In this document: positions 1-8,728 of the stretch, in pieces
Position numbering within the stretch: the stretch's first letter is position 1
Layout: each line of letters opens with the position of its first letter
NCBI GenBank assembly: GCA_947630115.1
Contig: CANRGG010000020.1
Span: forward strand, 1-36,482
Reading direction: 5' to 3'
Origin: an uncultured Clostridia bacterium
Lineage (GTDB): Bacteria > Bacillota > Clostridia > Christensenellales > Borkfalkiaceae
Length of the DNA stretch: 36,482 bases
Notes under the pieces: model-generated
What the model saw: the letters and a program-made list of their open reading frames with translations, nothing else
What the model was told of the DNA's origin: nothing
Database searches by the model: none
Translations under genes and position numbers: made by a program

Positions 1-435
1 TGGATCTGCACTCCCTACCTCTCCCCCGGCGAACAAATTCTGTCCGCCCTCCGCTCCGCCGTCCTTTCGGGGGTCGACGTGCGGATCCTCATCCCCCACA
101 TCCCCGACCGCAAGGCGGTCTTTGCGCTCACCCGCTCCTATGCGCGGCAGCTTCAGGAGGCGGGCGTACAGGTGCGAGAATATGCGGCGGGCTTTCTCCA
201 CGCGAAAAGCCTCACCGCCGACGGAGCGCATGTTCTGATCGGCTCCTACAATTTGGACGGCAGAAGTCTTTCTCTGCAGGCGGAGTGCGGCGTCTATCTG
301 AAAGACGAAACGCTCTGCACCCGGATCGACCGCGATTTTTCCGCCTGTTGGGAGGCCGGGCTGCCCCTCCCGAAGGAGACCTTCCGCGAAAAGCTCTGCG
401 CCTTTTTCCTGCGTCTTTGCAGCCCTTTGGTCTGA
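1..435 (+). CDS. cls: cardiolipin synthase / phospholipase D family, C-terminal part (5' truncated by window)
   Basis: The reading frame is open from base 1 and ends at TGA 433-435, so the gene starts upstream of the window. The visible 144 residues hold the second HKD motif of the phospholipase D superfamily: HAK at about 199-207, then an Asp four residues after the Lys, and a GSYNLD stretch (HxKx4Dx6GSxN). In cardiolipin synthases two such motifs form one active site that transfers a phosphatidyl group between phosphatidylglycerols at the membrane. The first motif and any N-terminal membrane helices lie outside the window. The assignment to cardiolipin synthase rather than another PLD enzyme rests on the layout after the motif and the short hydrophobic, basic tail typical of bacterial Cls. 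A YfcE-type gene follows after 25 bases, probably in the same transcript. Confidence 0.85.
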   Translation, partial: WICTPYLSPGEQILSALRSAVLSGVDVRILIPHIPDRKAVFALTRSYARQLQEAGVQVREYAAGFLHAKSLTADGAHVLIGSYNLDGRSLSLQAECGVYLKDETLCTRIDRDFSACWEAGLPLPKETFREKLCAFFLRLCSPLV

Positions 436-460
436 AAAAAATTTTGGAAAGGAGAATTCC

Positions 461-997
461 ATGAAATATCTCATCGCATCGGACATCCACGGCTCCTCGC
501 AGTTTTGCACTCTTTTGAACGAGCGGATCGAACAGGAGCGGCCGGACAAGATCCTTTTGCTCGGCGATCTTCTCTATCACGGCGCGCGGAACGCCCTGCC
601 GCCCGATTATTCCACCCTCGAGACGGCAAGGATCCTCAATTCCCTGAAAGAACGGCTGCTCTGCGTGCGCGGGAACTGCGACAGCGAAGTGGATCAAATG
701 GTCCTCGAATTTCCCATCGGCGCGGAATTCTGCCTTCTTTCCCTTCCGAACGGGAGAAATGCCGTCCTTGCCCACGGGCACAGGCAGGTCGCCTGCCTTC
801 GCAAGGGAGACGTTTTCATCTGCGGACATTTCCACGTCCCCGCCTTCGAAGAGCGGGAGGATTGCACCTACGTCAACTGCGGATCGGTCTCGATCCCCAA
901 ACAGAACTCGCGGCATTCCTTTCTCATTTTGGAGGAAAACGAGCTTGTCTGGAAGGATGTTGTCACGGGAGAGCCCTTCCTTCGGAAAACACTGTAA
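461..997 (+). CDS. yfcE: YfcE/MJ0936-type metallophosphodiesterase
   Basis: A 178-residue single-domain calcineurin-like phosphoesterase. The metal-binding motifs are all present in order: D8-I-H10 near the N terminus, GD36, GN72CD, H105-G-H107 and GH123-F-H125. Length and motif spacing match YfcE of E. coli, a manganese-dependent phosphodiesterase active on artificial substrates whose natural substrate is unsettled. The start at 461 has a GGAG site (about 450-453) at good spacing. It lies 25 bases behind the cardiolipin synthase gene with no promoter seen between, so the two are likely cotranscribed. The next gene has its own promoter. Family assignment is firm; the physiological role is unknown. 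Confidence 0.9.
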   Translation: MKYLIASDIHGSSQFCTLLNERIEQERPDKILLLGDLLYHGARNALPPDYSTLETARILNSLKERLLCVRGNCDSEVDQMVLEFPIGAEFCLLSLPNGRNAVLAHGHRQVACLRKGDVFICGHFHVPAFEEREDCTYVNCGSVSIPKQNSRHSFLILEENELVWKDVVTGEPFLRKTL

Positions 998-1037
998 AAA
1001 TTTTTCAGTTACGGAACAAATTTTACCGTTCATTCCA

Positions 1038-1066
1038 TTGACTTTTCATAACGATTCGTGTAAAAT
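1038..1066 (+). promoter_or_regulatory. sigma-A-type promoter of the 74-residue membrane protein gene
   Basis: TTGACT at 1038-1043 and TAAAAT at 1061-1066 with a 17-base spacer. It sits 38 bases before the start codon at 1104 and gives the small gene its own transcript. Confidence 0.8.
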
Positions 1067-1103
1067 GATAGTATAAAAATATCTTTTAAGGAGAGATAAA
1101 TTT

Positions 1104-1328
1104 ATGGACACATGGTTTCACAAACAAAACAAGTTGATCCAAGTTCTTCTGCTCTTGATCCCCTTTATCAACTGGATCGTTGAAATCGTCGTAAGGTGGT
1201 CGGCGGCTTTGAAGTCGGGCAGCATTCTGAAGATCGTCTTTGCCGTCATCGTCACGGTTCTCGGCGTGATGATCGGCTGGGTCGACGCGATCTGGACGCT
1301 CCTCTTCAACAAACTCCTTCTCGAGTGA
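1104..1328 (+). CDS. small two-helix membrane protein, function unknown
   Basis: A 74-residue protein preceded by a clear AAGGAG site and its own consensus promoter, followed by a strong terminator, so it is probably a real monocistronic gene. Two hydrophobic segments are visible, about residues 12-30 (LIQVLLLLIPFINWIVEIVV) and 42-68, joined by a short loop (RWSAALKSGS). This helical hairpin recalls small clostridial membrane proteins of unknown role; I cannot assign it to a named family such as Pmp3/YqaE, which is shorter and has different conserved positions. There is no signal peptide other than the first helix and no enzymatic motif. Confidence 0.75.
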   Translation: MDTWFHKQNKLIQVLLLLIPFINWIVEIVVRWSAALKSGSILKIVFAVIVTVLGVMIGWVDAIWTLLFNKLLLE

Positions 1329-1341
1329 ACAACAAAAAATC

Positions 1342-1368
1342 AAAGCCCTCCGAAAACGGAGGGCTTTT
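1342..1368. terminator. bidirectional intrinsic terminator between the small membrane gene and pheT
   Basis: A 9-bp perfect GC-rich stem (1344-1352 with 1357-1365) and a four-base loop. The plus strand runs into TTTT, and on the minus strand the stem is followed by a T-rich stretch at 1333-1342. It lies between convergent genes and can serve both. Confidence 0.9.
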
Positions 1369-1384
1369 CCTTATCCTTTGAATT

Positions 1385-3802
1385 TCAGCGAAGCTCCGCA
1401 TGGAGCTCTTTTTCAAGCGCGTGCACAATCTTTTCGAAAAATCCCTCGACGGCCTCGGGCGAAAGCGGCTTTTCCGCCTTTTCATCGGGCGAAAAAGTCA
1501 AGCGGAACGCCATGCTCTTTTTGTCCGCGCCCAGCTTCTTGTCGCGGTAGACGTCGAACAGCTCCGCGCTCTTCACCGCCTTCGAGGCGCGCAGAATACA
1601 GGCCTCCGCCTCGGCGCAGGTGACTTTCTCCTCCGCCACGAACGCAAGATCGCGCGTGACGCTCTCGAACTTCGGAAGATTCCGGAAAACGATGTCCCGG
1701 GAGAATTTCCCCGAGAGCAAAGAGAGATCGAGTTCGCCGAGATAGACTTTCCGCTCGATCGCAAGCTCTTCGGCGATCATGGGGTGCAGCTCGCCGAGAT
1801 AGCCCACTCGCTTTTCCCCGAGCAGCACGTCCGCCGTCACGCCGGGGTGCAAATAGGGGCGCGCGCCCTTTTCGAAGCGCAGTTTCAGATCGAACGCCTC
1901 CGCGAGCGCCTCGACCGCGCCTTTGAGGTCGAAAAAGTCCCCTTCTCCCCAGAGCCCCAAAACGAGCGTCCGCCTCTCCTCGGGACGGCTCACAAGGGGC
2001 AGTTCCCGCGCAAGATAGCGGTTTGCAAGCTCGAACAGTTTCCCGTCCGCGTTGCCCCGCCGGAGATTGCGCACGATGTCGGCGAGCATGCTCGGCGCAA
2101 GGAAGGTGCGCAGAACGGAAAGATCTTCGCCGATCGGATTCAAAATCCTGATCGCCTGTCGCTCGGGCGCGTCCGGGCCGAGGCGCAGAAGGTCGAATTC
2201 CTTCGGCGAATAGAAGGAATAGTTGCAGGCCTCGGAAAATCCCTGTCCTTTTAAGACGTTTTTGAGCTTATTTTCCTGTTTTTGTTCCCCGGAAAATCCG
2301 CCGCGCGTGACCTTCGCGTTTTCGAGGAAGGTGGGCCTGAGATGTTCGTAGCCGTACATCCGGATGACCTCTTCGGCAAGATCGGGGAAGTCCTCGACGT
2401 CCTCCCGCCAAGGCGGCACGGCGACGGAGAGTTCGCCTTTTTTCTTATTGAAAGAGACCGTAAACCCGAGCCGCCGCAGGATCTTGTCTGTCTCGCTCTC
2501 GGGAACTTCGATCCCGAGCACCGAATTGATCTTTTGGTAGGTCGTCCGGATCTTTCTTGCCGGAATGTCTTTCGCGCTGCCGTGCGCGCCCGCAACGGCG
2601 GTAAAATCCGTCGGTGTGCCGCAGCCGAGCTGCTGCACGAGGTGGAGCGCCCTCGACATGCCCTCAAAGGCGAAGATCTCATACACGCCCTTTTCGAAGC
2701 GGGCGGAGGAGTCGCTCCGCTGGCCCAGCGCGCGGGAAGTCTTTCTCACGCTGTCGCGCGCAAAACACGCCGCCTCGAAGAACACTTCCCCCGTCTCCTG
2801 TTTGATCTCGCTGTTCAGGCCCCCCATGACGCCCGCGATCGCCACGGGCCGCTCCCCGTCGCAGATGAGAAGATTGTCCTGACGCAGCGAAAATTCCTTC
2901 TCGTCGAGGGTTGTGATCTTCTCCCCTTCCTCCGCGCAGCGGACGACGATCTTGTCCCCGCGCAGGAAATTGCGGTCGAATGCGTGCATGGGCTGGCCCA
3001 CTTCGAGCAGCACATAGTTGGTGATATCGACGATATTGTTGACCGATCGCAGCCCCATGAGGGCGAGCCGACGGCGGATGAGCCGCGGGCTCTTGCCGAT
3101 CTTCACGTCTTTGACAAGGTTCCCCACATACAGCGGGCAGAGCTTTTTTTCCTTCACTTCGACGGGGATCTTCTCCTCCGTCTTTTCGGTCGTATAGCCG
3201 GTTTCGAGGGGTTTCAGCTCCTTTTTGAGGACTGCCGCAACCTCCCGCGCGAGCCCGTAAATGCTCTGGCAGTCGGGACGGTTCGCCGTCACCGCGATGT
3301 CGAACAGATAATCGTCGATCCCGACGACCTTCCGGATATCTTCGCCGATCCTTTCATTTTCGTCGAGGATGAGAATGCCGTTGACCTCCGCGCCCTCGTA
3401 AAAATCGTCGGTGATCCCGAGCTCCTCGCCCGAACACATCATGCCCTCGGACAGGACCCCGCGCAGTTTTCCCGTCTTGATCTTCTGAACGCCGCCCTCT
3501 TTCAGGACCGTCGCCCCGTCCAGCGCGCAGGGCACCTTCGCCCCTTCAAAGACGTTCGTCGCAGCCGTGCAGATCTGACGTTTCCCCTTGTCCCCGAAAT
3601 CGAGGGTGCAGACGGTGAGCCTGTCCGCGTCGGGGTGTTTTTCGCACTTCTCGATCCTGCCGACAAAGACGTTCGTCACGTCCTTCCCGAGATATTTCAT
3701 CTCCTCGACTTCAAAGCCGCAGGAAAAAAGTTTTTCCTGCAATTCTTCGCTCGTCACATCCACGTCCACATATTCTTTCAGCCAACTCAAAGGCAGCAGC
3801 AT
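1385..3802 (-). CDS. pheT: phenylalanine--tRNA ligase beta subunit
   Basis: An 805-residue protein of the normal length for bacterial PheT. It starts with the conserved LPLSWLKEYVDVD stretch, followed by the EMAP/OB-type tRNA-binding domain (about 40-150), the B3/B4 editing domain (about 200-400, including GQPMHAFD), the B5 domain, the catalytic-like core, and the C-terminal ferredoxin-fold anticodon-binding domain (about 710-805). With PheS it forms the (alpha-beta)2 enzyme that charges tRNA-Phe and hydrolyses mischarged Tyr-tRNA. The start at 3802 has a GAGGAGGG site just upstream, 15 bases behind the pheS stop. It shares the T-box-controlled transcript of pheS and ends at the bidirectional terminator. 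Confidence 0.97.
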   Translation of the reverse strand: MLLPLSWLKEYVDVDVTSEELQEKLFSCGFEVEEMKYLGKDVTNVFVGRIEKCEKHPDADRLTVCTLDFGDKGKRQICTAATNVFEGAKVPCALDGATVLKEGGVQKIKTGKLRGVLSEGMMCSGEELGITDDFYEGAEVNGILILDENERIGEDIRKVVGIDDYLFDIAVTANRPDCQSIYGLAREVAAVLKKELKPLETGYTTEKTEEKIPVEVKEKKLCPLYVGNLVKDVKIGKSPRLIRRRLALMGLRSVNNIVDITNYVLLEVGQPMHAFDRNFLRGDKIVVRCAEEGEKITTLDEKEFSLRQDNLLICDGERPVAIAGVMGGLNSEIKQETGEVFFEAACFARDSVRKTSRALGQRSDSSARFEKGVYEIFAFEGMSRALHLVQQLGCGTPTDFTAVAGAHGSAKDIPARKIRTTYQKINSVLGIEVPESETDKILRRLGFTVSFNKKKGELSVAVPPWREDVEDFPDLAEEVIRMYGYEHLRPTFLENAKVTRGGFSGEQKQENKLKNVLKGQGFSEACNYSFYSPKEFDLLRLGPDAPERQAIRILNPIGEDLSVLRTFLAPSMLADIVRNLRRGNADGKLFELANRYLARELPLVSRPEERRTLVLGLWGEGDFFDLKGAVEALAEAFDLKLRFEKGARPYLHPGVTADVLLGEKRVGYLGELHPMIAEELAIERKVYLGELDLSLLSGKFSRDIVFRNLPKFESVTRDLAFVAEEKVTCAEAEACILRASKAVKSAELFDVYRDKKLGADKKSMAFRLTFSPDEKAEKPLSPEAVEGFFEKIVHALEKELHAELR

Positions 3803-3817
3803 GATCTTTTTCCCTCC

Positions 3818-4837
3818 TCAATCCTTGAATTGCGCCAGAAAACGAACGTCGTTTTCGGTGAGCAGTTTGATGTTGTTGATCCCGTATTTGAGCATCGCGA
3901 TCCGTTCGAGCCCCAACCCAAAGGCAAATCCCGAATACTCATCGGGGTCGATCCCGCAGTTTTTGAGGACCTTGCGGTTCACCATGCCCGCGCCGAGCAC
4001 TTCGATCCAGCCGGTGCCCTTGCAGAGGGGACATCCCTTCCCGCCGCAGGAAAAACAGCTCACGTCCACCTCGACGGAGGGCTCGGTAAACGGGAAGTAG
4101 GACGGGCGCAGACGGGTCTTGGTCTCCTTTGTGAACATCGCCCTTGCAAACTCGTCGAGCATACCGGAAAGATCGCATAAAGTGATCCCCCGATCCACGA
4201 CGAGCCCCTCCATCTGATGGAACATGGGCGAATGGGTGGCGTCGTCGTCCGAGCGGAACACCCTGCCGGGGGAGACGATCTTGATCGGCGGCTTGCGGCT
4301 CTCCATGACGCGGATCTGCCCCGCGCTCGTCTGCGTGCGCAGTAAAAATCCATTGCTCAGATAAAAGGTATCCTGCATGTCGCGCGCGGGATGGTCCTCG
4401 GGGGTGTTCAGCGCCGTGAAATTGTAATACTGATCCTCGATCTCCGGGCCTTCGAACACCTCAAAGCCAATGCCAGCGAACAGATCGACCAGCTTGTCCC
4501 GGACCCGCGTGACAGGGTGCAGCGCGCCCGGCTTGAACCGCCGCCCCGGCACGGTGACGTCGATCTCCTCCGCGGCGAGCCGCCTTTCGAGCTCCCTCTT
4601 TTTGAGTTTTTCTTCGAGCAGGGCGAACTTCCTTTCGAGCGATTCCCTCAGATCGTTCACCCGTTTGCCGAATGCGGGACGCTTGTCCGCTTCGATCTCG
4701 CGCATATTCTTCAAAAGCGCGGTGACCTTCCCCGTCCGTCCCAGAAATTTCATCTTGATCTCATAGAGCGCATGGCTGTCCTGCGCCGTTTCCGCTTCGC
4801 GCTGCGCCTCGTTTTCGATCAATTCCGTATCTTCCAT
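3818..4837 (-). CDS. pheS: phenylalanine--tRNA ligase alpha subunit
   Basis: A 339-residue class II synthetase subunit. The N-terminal third is a charged coiled coil that binds tRNA; the catalytic core carries motif 1 ([12 protein letters not shown]), motif 2 ([16 protein letters not shown]) and motif 3 ([14 protein letters not shown] near the C terminus). It activates phenylalanine and is the catalytic partner of PheT, encoded 15 bases downstream. The frame stays open 36 codons further upstream, but that stretch is the T-box terminator and antiterminator region; ATG at 4837 has an AAGGAGGA site and gives the family's usual N terminus, so I chose it. A short cysteine cluster ([16 protein letters not shown]) lies before motif 3. 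Confidence 0.97.
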   Translation of the reverse strand: MEDTELIENEAQREAETAQDSHALYEIKMKFLGRTGKVTALLKNMREIEADKRPAFGKRVNDLRESLERKFALLEEKLKKRELERRLAAEEIDVTVPGRRFKPGALHPVTRVRDKLVDLFAGIGFEVFEGPEIEDQYYNFTALNTPEDHPARDMQDTFYLSNGFLLRTQTSAGQIRVMESRKPPIKIVSPGRVFRSDDDATHSPMFHQMEGLVVDRGITLCDLSGMLDEFARAMFTKETKTRLRPSYFPFTEPSVEVDVSCFSCGGKGCPLCKGTGWIEVLGAGMVNRKVLKNCGIDPDEYSGFAFGLGLERIAMLKYGINNIKLLTENDVRFLAQFKD

Positions 4838-4858
4838 AACTCCTCCTTTTTCGACATG

Positions 4859-5103
4859 AAAAACGCCCTGTCGGCCGACTTTCGACCGACAGGGCGAGAC
4901 GATTCGCGGTACCACCTGTCTTTGCGCGCAAAAAGCGCGCCTCATTCTTCTCCTTCACGCGGAAAACGGCTCTCCTTAAAGTTCTGTTCGGGAAAGCGGC
5001 TTGCGGGGGAATACCGCCGCTCTCTTTCAGAGCGCCTTTCAGCCGCGTGCGCTCCTCTCTGGGGAAAGATGATAGCTGCGTCTCTTCCGCATCATTGCCT
5101 TTT
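4859..5103 (-). promoter_or_regulatory. T-box leader controlling pheST
   Basis: The transcript from about 5103 carries the conserved T-box sequence AGGTGGTACCGCG (4905-4917, read on the minus strand), directly followed by an 11-bp GC-rich terminator stem (4864-4874 with 4886-4896) and a run of U at 4859-4863. This is the layout in which uncharged tRNA pairs with the T-box bulge and prevents termination. Because the regulated genes are pheST the expected specifier is UUC; one candidate UUC is at 5009-5011, but two other UUC triplets are present and I could not fold stem I well enough to decide. Confidence 0.93.
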
Positions 5104-5109
5104 TTTGGT

Positions 5110-5138
5110 ATTATACCCGAAGCCGCGCCCTTTGTCAA
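5110..5138 (-). promoter_or_regulatory. consensus promoter of the pheST T-box transcript
   Basis: TTGACA (5133-5138) and TATAAT (5110-5115) on the minus strand, 17 bases apart: a perfect sigma-A consensus. It begins 22 bases behind the stop codon of the MreB-like gene. Confidence 0.92.
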
Positions 5139-5160
5139 ACGCTTTATCGGGCTATTTCGT

Positions 5161-6144
5161 TTAATCGAGCCGGATCCTTCTCAAAAGAGCGGGATTTCCG
5201 ATCGCTCTGCCGCCGCCCAGCACCACTGCCATCTGCGGATCCTCGGGGATATGCGCCTCCATCTGCAAGCTCCGCTCGAAATAATCGGCGATCCCCGCAA
5301 GTTTCGCGACGCCCCCCGAAAGATAGAACCCGTTCTTGCCGATCGCCGCCGAGACCTCCGCGGGAAGTTTGCGCAAGACGAGCTCCGCATACTCGATGAT
5401 CTTGTCGATATAGACGCGCACCGGGAACTCGATGTCGGAAGAGGAGACGGAGACCGAACGGGGCTTGCCCGTCATCAGATCCCGCCCGTTGATGATCGTG
5501 CTCTGGTTGTCGTCCTCGATGAGGCTCCCCACCGAATTTTTGAGTTTTTCGCTCGTCAGAGAGCCGATCTTCAGATTGAACTTTTCCGCCACATGGTCGA
5601 TGATATGGACGTCCATGTTCTTTCCGCCCACGTTCATGCCGACCCCCGCGATGATCCCGTCCAGCGAAAACGCCGCGATGGATGTGACGTCCGCGCCGAT
5701 GTCGATCGCAAAGACGGGGTTGGACTCACTCAAAGGAACGTCCTGCCCGAGCGCGCTCAAAAAGGGCGTCTCAACGAAATTCACCCTCGAAATTCCCGCC
5801 GATTTTGCCACAGCATACACCTTTTCGCGCGAGTCCGGCTTGAACCCGCAGGGCACGCAGAAGAGCGCTTCGATGGGGCTGCGCCTTGCGACCTTCCGCA
5901 CAAAATATTCGAGCAGCGGTCCCGCAAGCTCCTTCGAGGCGATCTCCCCCTCATGGACGGGGAAGCAGACGTCGGTGAGATCCGCCGTCTTGCCCAGGAG
6001 CCGCTTTGCGTCGTTGCCGAACGCGCGGATCTCCCCGGTGTCCTTCTGGACGGTCACGCAAGTCGCCTCGGCAAGGACGGTGCCGTAACCGATCTTGTAG
6101 ATCTTCGTCACGGCGGAGCCGAAATCAATCGCAAGTTTCAACAT
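5161..6144 (-). CDS. MreB-like actin-family ATPase
   Basis: A 327-residue actin-fold protein. The phosphate-1 loop is IDFGSAVTKIY (about 6-16), phosphate-2 is IDIGADVTSIAAF (147-159), and the adenosine loop is YLSGGVAKLAGI (274-285). A GVGMNVGGKNMD stretch after phosphate-2 matches the MreB/Mbl pattern around GGxxMD. MreB homologues form filaments under the membrane that direct cell-wall synthesis and rod shape. The phosphate-1 loop departs from the usual DLGTANT, so it may be a divergent paralogue. No mreC, mreD or rodA follows; it is the last gene of a ppx-maf operon and overlaps maf by seven bases. AAGGAAGG precedes the start. A PilM/FtsA-type role is less likely because the extra subdomain is missing. 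Confidence 0.8.
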   Translation of the reverse strand: MLKLAIDFGSAVTKIYKIGYGTVLAEATCVTVQKDTGEIRAFGNDAKRLLGKTADLTDVCFPVHEGEIASKELAGPLLEYFVRKVARRSPIEALFCVPCGFKPDSREKVYAVAKSAGISRVNFVETPFLSALGQDVPLSESNPVFAIDIGADVTSIAAFSLDGIIAGVGMNVGGKNMDVHIIDHVAEKFNLKIGSLTSEKLKNSVGSLIEDDNQSTIINGRDLMTGKPRSVSVSSSDIEFPVRVYIDKIIEYAELVLRKLPAEVSAAIGKNGFYLSGGVAKLAGIADYFERSLQMEAHIPEDPQMAVVLGGGRAIGNPALLRRIRLD

Positions 6145-6692
6145 ATCTTCGCCTTCCTTAAATATTCTCGGACGAGCTCCATCGGAAACCCGACCACATT
6201 CGTATAACTTCCCTCTATGGAGCGGACCAGCGGATAGCCGTCCTGGATCCCGTACGCCCCCGCCTTGTCGAGCGGCTTCATGTTCTCCACGTATTCCGCG
6301 ATGAGCTCCTCGCTCAGCGTCTCGAACCGTACGACCGTCTGACAGGCGCCCAGAAGTTTGATCTCCTTCGTCACAAGGCAGACGCCCGTAAAGACGCTGT
6401 GCGCCCGGCCGCTCAGCCGCCGGAGCATTTCCTTCGCGCGCGCCTCCGTGTGCGGCTTTCCGATGATCTCCCCATCAAGGCAGACCACCGTGTCCGCCCC
6501 GAGGACCGCGCGATCCGGGAAACGCGAAAAAACTTCCTCCGCCTTCCCTTCCGCAAAGCGCAAAACGGTCTCCTCTGCGGTAAGTCCCTCCCCCTTTTCT
6601 TCAAAGCCGGAGGGCACGACCGAAAATTCGATCCCTTCCCGCGCGAGCAGCTCCCATCTGCGCGGCGAATTGCTCGCCAAAATCAGCTGCAT
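6138..6692 (-). CDS. maf: Maf-type nucleoside triphosphate pyrophosphatase
   Basis: A 184-residue Maf protein of normal length. It starts with LILASNSPRRWELL, the signature phosphate-binding loop, and has GADTVV (about 65-70, with the catalytic Asp), a Lys in IGKP, and the KAGAYGIQ and GSYTNVVGFP blocks. Maf enzymes hydrolyse dTTP, UTP or modified nucleotides to the monophosphate and pyrophosphate and are linked to control of cell division; in many Gram-positive bacteria maf lies beside mreB, as here. The start lies two bases after the stop of the Ppx gene and the end overlaps the MreB-like start, which points to translational coupling. Confidence 0.95.
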   Translation of the reverse strand: MQLILASNSPRRWELLAREGIEFSVVPSGFEEKGEGLTAEETVLRFAEGKAEEVFSRFPDRAVLGADTVVCLDGEIIGKPHTEARAKEMLRRLSGRAHSVFTGVCLVTKEIKLLGACQTVVRFETLSEELIAEYVENMKPLDKAGAYGIQDGYPLVRSIEGSYTNVVGFPMELVREYLRKAKIC

Positions 6693-6694
6693 AA

Positions 6695-8209
6695 TTATAA
6701 GATGTCAAGATTTTTCTTGAACGTCCGCTTGAACTCGGCGTTCGCCTTCATCGCCTGCGCGATCTCGAGTGTCGCGTCGCCGCAAAGTTCGGTTTTCATG
6801 ATCACGGAATCGCCCAGAACGTCGCAGTTGACCCCGGTCACCACGCCCGAGCCGCTGCGGTCGAGGCTCTCCGCGATGTTGAGCAGCACGCCCAGCTTCC
6901 GCACGATGTCGAAGTCCTCCTCCGTTACAATGTCGCGATAGCGCTGCCAATCGGCGGGGAGCAGATCCTCCTTCCGGTGACAGCCCGCAACAAACGCGGC
7001 AAGGACGATCTCCCGGTGGGTCACGCCGTAGATCGCCGAATTCAAAATCATGTAACGGCTGTGCCGCTGACCGTCATAATAGCGCACCCGCAGCCCGCAA
7101 TCGTGCAGACTTGCCGCGATTTTGAGCACTTTCAGGTACATTCTCGGGAATTTATGGAGCACCCGCAGCTGCTTGAAAAGTTGGATGGACAGATGGACCA
7201 CGTTCGCGACATGTTTTTCGTTGCAGCCGTAGTATTTGACCAGCGTATTGATGGAATAGCCCAGAACGTCCGACAGCGGACGCTCCTCCGTCATGGGGAT
7301 CGCCTGATTGAACATGATCCCCTCCCGCAGTCCGCAGCTGCTGATCTGGAAGATGTCCACATGCATATAGTCGGTGAACGACTTGATGATCGCAAACGCC
7401 GCCGGCATGATGTCCGACCGCGCCATCGAAATGCCGCGGATCCGCTTGCGCTTGTCCTCGTCCAGAACGCGCACCATCTCATAGATGGAGCGGAAATCCT
7501 CGACAGAGAATGTGTAATTATGAACGATATTCAACGGATATTTCCGCACGATGCTGTTCATCTTGCAGAGCGTGCGGAAGGAGCCGCCCACGCCGATCAT
7601 CTGCACGTCGGGATCCACTTCCCCGAGCCAATCGATCTTTTTGAACTGCTCCATGTAAAATTCTTCGATCTTTTCCGTCTGTTCCTTGGGGGAAACGCCC
7701 TCCTCCGCGAAGAGGTCGGTGAGCGTCATCGCCCCGAAGGGCAGCGTCGCATAGTGCAAAACGGCGCGCCGGTTGTAGTAGATGATCTTCGTGCTGCCGC
7801 CGCCGATCTCGAAAATGATCCCCTTCGGCACGTCCATGGAATTGATGACCCCGCGATAAATGAGCGCCGCCTCCGACTCCTCGGACAGCACCGAGATCCG
7901 CAGCCCGCAAGCCGCCTGGATCTCGTCGAGGAAGGAGCGCTGATTCTTGGCGCGCCTCACCGCCGCCGTCGCGACCGCGATGATCCGCTCGACGCCCGAC
8001 GTTTCGCAGAGTTTTTTGAACATTTTCAGCGTCTTGATGGTCTCGGTCACCCGCTGGGGCTTCAAAAAGCCGTTGCGGTCCATGTCCTGGCCGAGACGTA
8101 CGCTCTCTTTGAGCTCGTCCTCCACCATGAAATAGCCCTCTTCGAACAAATTCACGATGACGAGACGAGCGGAATTGGATCCCAAATCAATGATCCCGAT
8201 CTTTGCCAT
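6695..8209 (-). CDS. ppx: Ppx/GppA-type exopolyphosphatase / pppGpp phosphatase
   Basis: A 504-residue protein with the actin-like Ppx/GppA fold: phosphate-1 loop IDLGSNSARLVIVN at the N terminus, the VATAAVRRAKN block, SEESEAALIYRG, and the GGGSTKI loop about residue 145-152. The C-terminal half holds an HD-type helical domain (AASLHDCG, about residue 380) as in long Ppx proteins. The family removes terminal phosphate from polyphosphate or pppGpp; sequence alone does not separate the two. An upstream in-frame TTG at 8306-8308 would add 33 residues, but those overlap the promoter; ATG 8209 with an upstream GGA-rich site gives the family N terminus. It is the first gene of the ppx-maf-MreB-like operon. 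Confidence 0.92.
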   Translation of the reverse strand: MAKIGIIDLGSNSARLVIVNLFEEGYFMVEDELKESVRLGQDMDRNGFLKPQRVTETIKTLKMFKKLCETSGVERIIAVATAAVRRAKNQRSFLDEIQAACGLRISVLSEESEAALIYRGVINSMDVPKGIIFEIGGGSTKIIYYNRRAVLHYATLPFGAMTLTDLFAEEGVSPKEQTEKIEEFYMEQFKKIDWLGEVDPDVQMIGVGGSFRTLCKMNSIVRKYPLNIVHNYTFSVEDFRSIYEMVRVLDEDKRKRIRGISMARSDIMPAAFAIIKSFTDYMHVDIFQISSCGLREGIMFNQAIPMTEERPLSDVLGYSINTLVKYYGCNEKHVANVVHLSIQLFKQLRVLHKFPRMYLKVLKIAASLHDCGLRVRYYDGQRHSRYMILNSAIYGVTHREIVLAAFVAGCHRKEDLLPADWQRYRDIVTEEDFDIVRKLGVLLNIAESLDRSGSGVVTGVNCDVLGDSVIMKTELCGDATLEIAQAMKANAEFKRTFKKNLDIL

Positions 8210-8294
8210 ATTTCCGTCCTTTCTTTCCTTTCTTTCCGGTCCTTCCGACCGTTTTTTCGGCGGCGCCACAGACCGCCCATGATACTCTTGCCCT

Positions 8295-8323
8295 ATTTTA
8301 GCACACAAACGGCGGCTTGTCCA
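8295..8323 (-). promoter_or_regulatory. promoter of the ppx-maf-MreB-like operon
   Basis: TGGACA (8318-8323) and TAAAAT (8295-8300) on the minus strand with 17 bases between, 86 bases before the start at 8209. Confidence 0.7.
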
Positions 8324-8341
8324 TACCCTTTTTGAAAATTT

Positions 8342-8728
8342 TCAAAATTTTTTTTCATTTCTCTTTTCCCGCCGGAGGGAAGAGGCGAACGGAAACGCCG
8401 AAAGGAGGAGAAGAAAGAGCCCGAACCCCTTGCGCAAAAGCGGGGAAGGGATCGAGGCTGCGAACAGCGCAGAAAGCCCCGAAAACACCAGAGCGGGCAG
8501 GATGAGAAGGACAAGCCCCTTCTTTTCGAGCCTGCCCTCCCGGAGATGGACGCCGAGCGCGACCGCCGACATCGGAAGAAAGGACAAGAGGTTCAGCCCC
8601 TGCGCGACGCCCTGCTCGGCGCCGAGAAACAGGGTGAGAAGGGGGATGAGCAGAGTGCCCCCGCCCATGCCCATGCCGCCGAGGAGCCCGCCCGCGATCC
8701 CGCAGAGAAAATACAGATAGAACGCCAT
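8342..8728 (-). CDS. half-size TauE/SafE family membrane protein, second half
   Basis: A 128-residue, strongly hydrophobic protein with about four membrane segments. The N-terminal GLLGGMGMGGGTLLIPLLT is the glycine-rich TauE/SafE (DUF81) signature. Usual members are about 250 residues and carry this signature twice, once per four-helix half; this gene holds a single half. The start codon overlaps the stop of the preceding half by one base (TGATG), so the pair is translationally coupled and probably assembles as a heterodimer. The family moves sulfite, sulfonates or other organic anions; the substrate here is unknown. The stop codon lies inside a 16-base AT palindrome (8331-8346) which is weak as a terminator. 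Confidence 0.88.
   Translation of the reverse strand: MAFYLYFLCGIAGGLLGGMGMGGGTLLIPLLTLFLGAEQGVAQGLNLLSFLPMSAVALGVHLREGRLEKKGLVLLILPALVFSGLSALFAASIPSPLLRKGFGLFLLLLSAFPFASSLRREKRNEKKF

Noticed and set aside
4838-4945. 36-codon N-terminal extension of PheS
   Set aside because: It covers the T-box motif and terminator; the AAGGAGGA site and family N terminus support 4837.
8212-8308. 33-codon TTG-initiated extension of the Ppx protein
   Set aside because: It overlaps the promoter and precedes the conserved MAKIGIIDLGSN start.
8331-8346. Terminator for the TauE/SafE pair
   Set aside because: The palindrome is AT-only and includes the stop codon; too weak to call.
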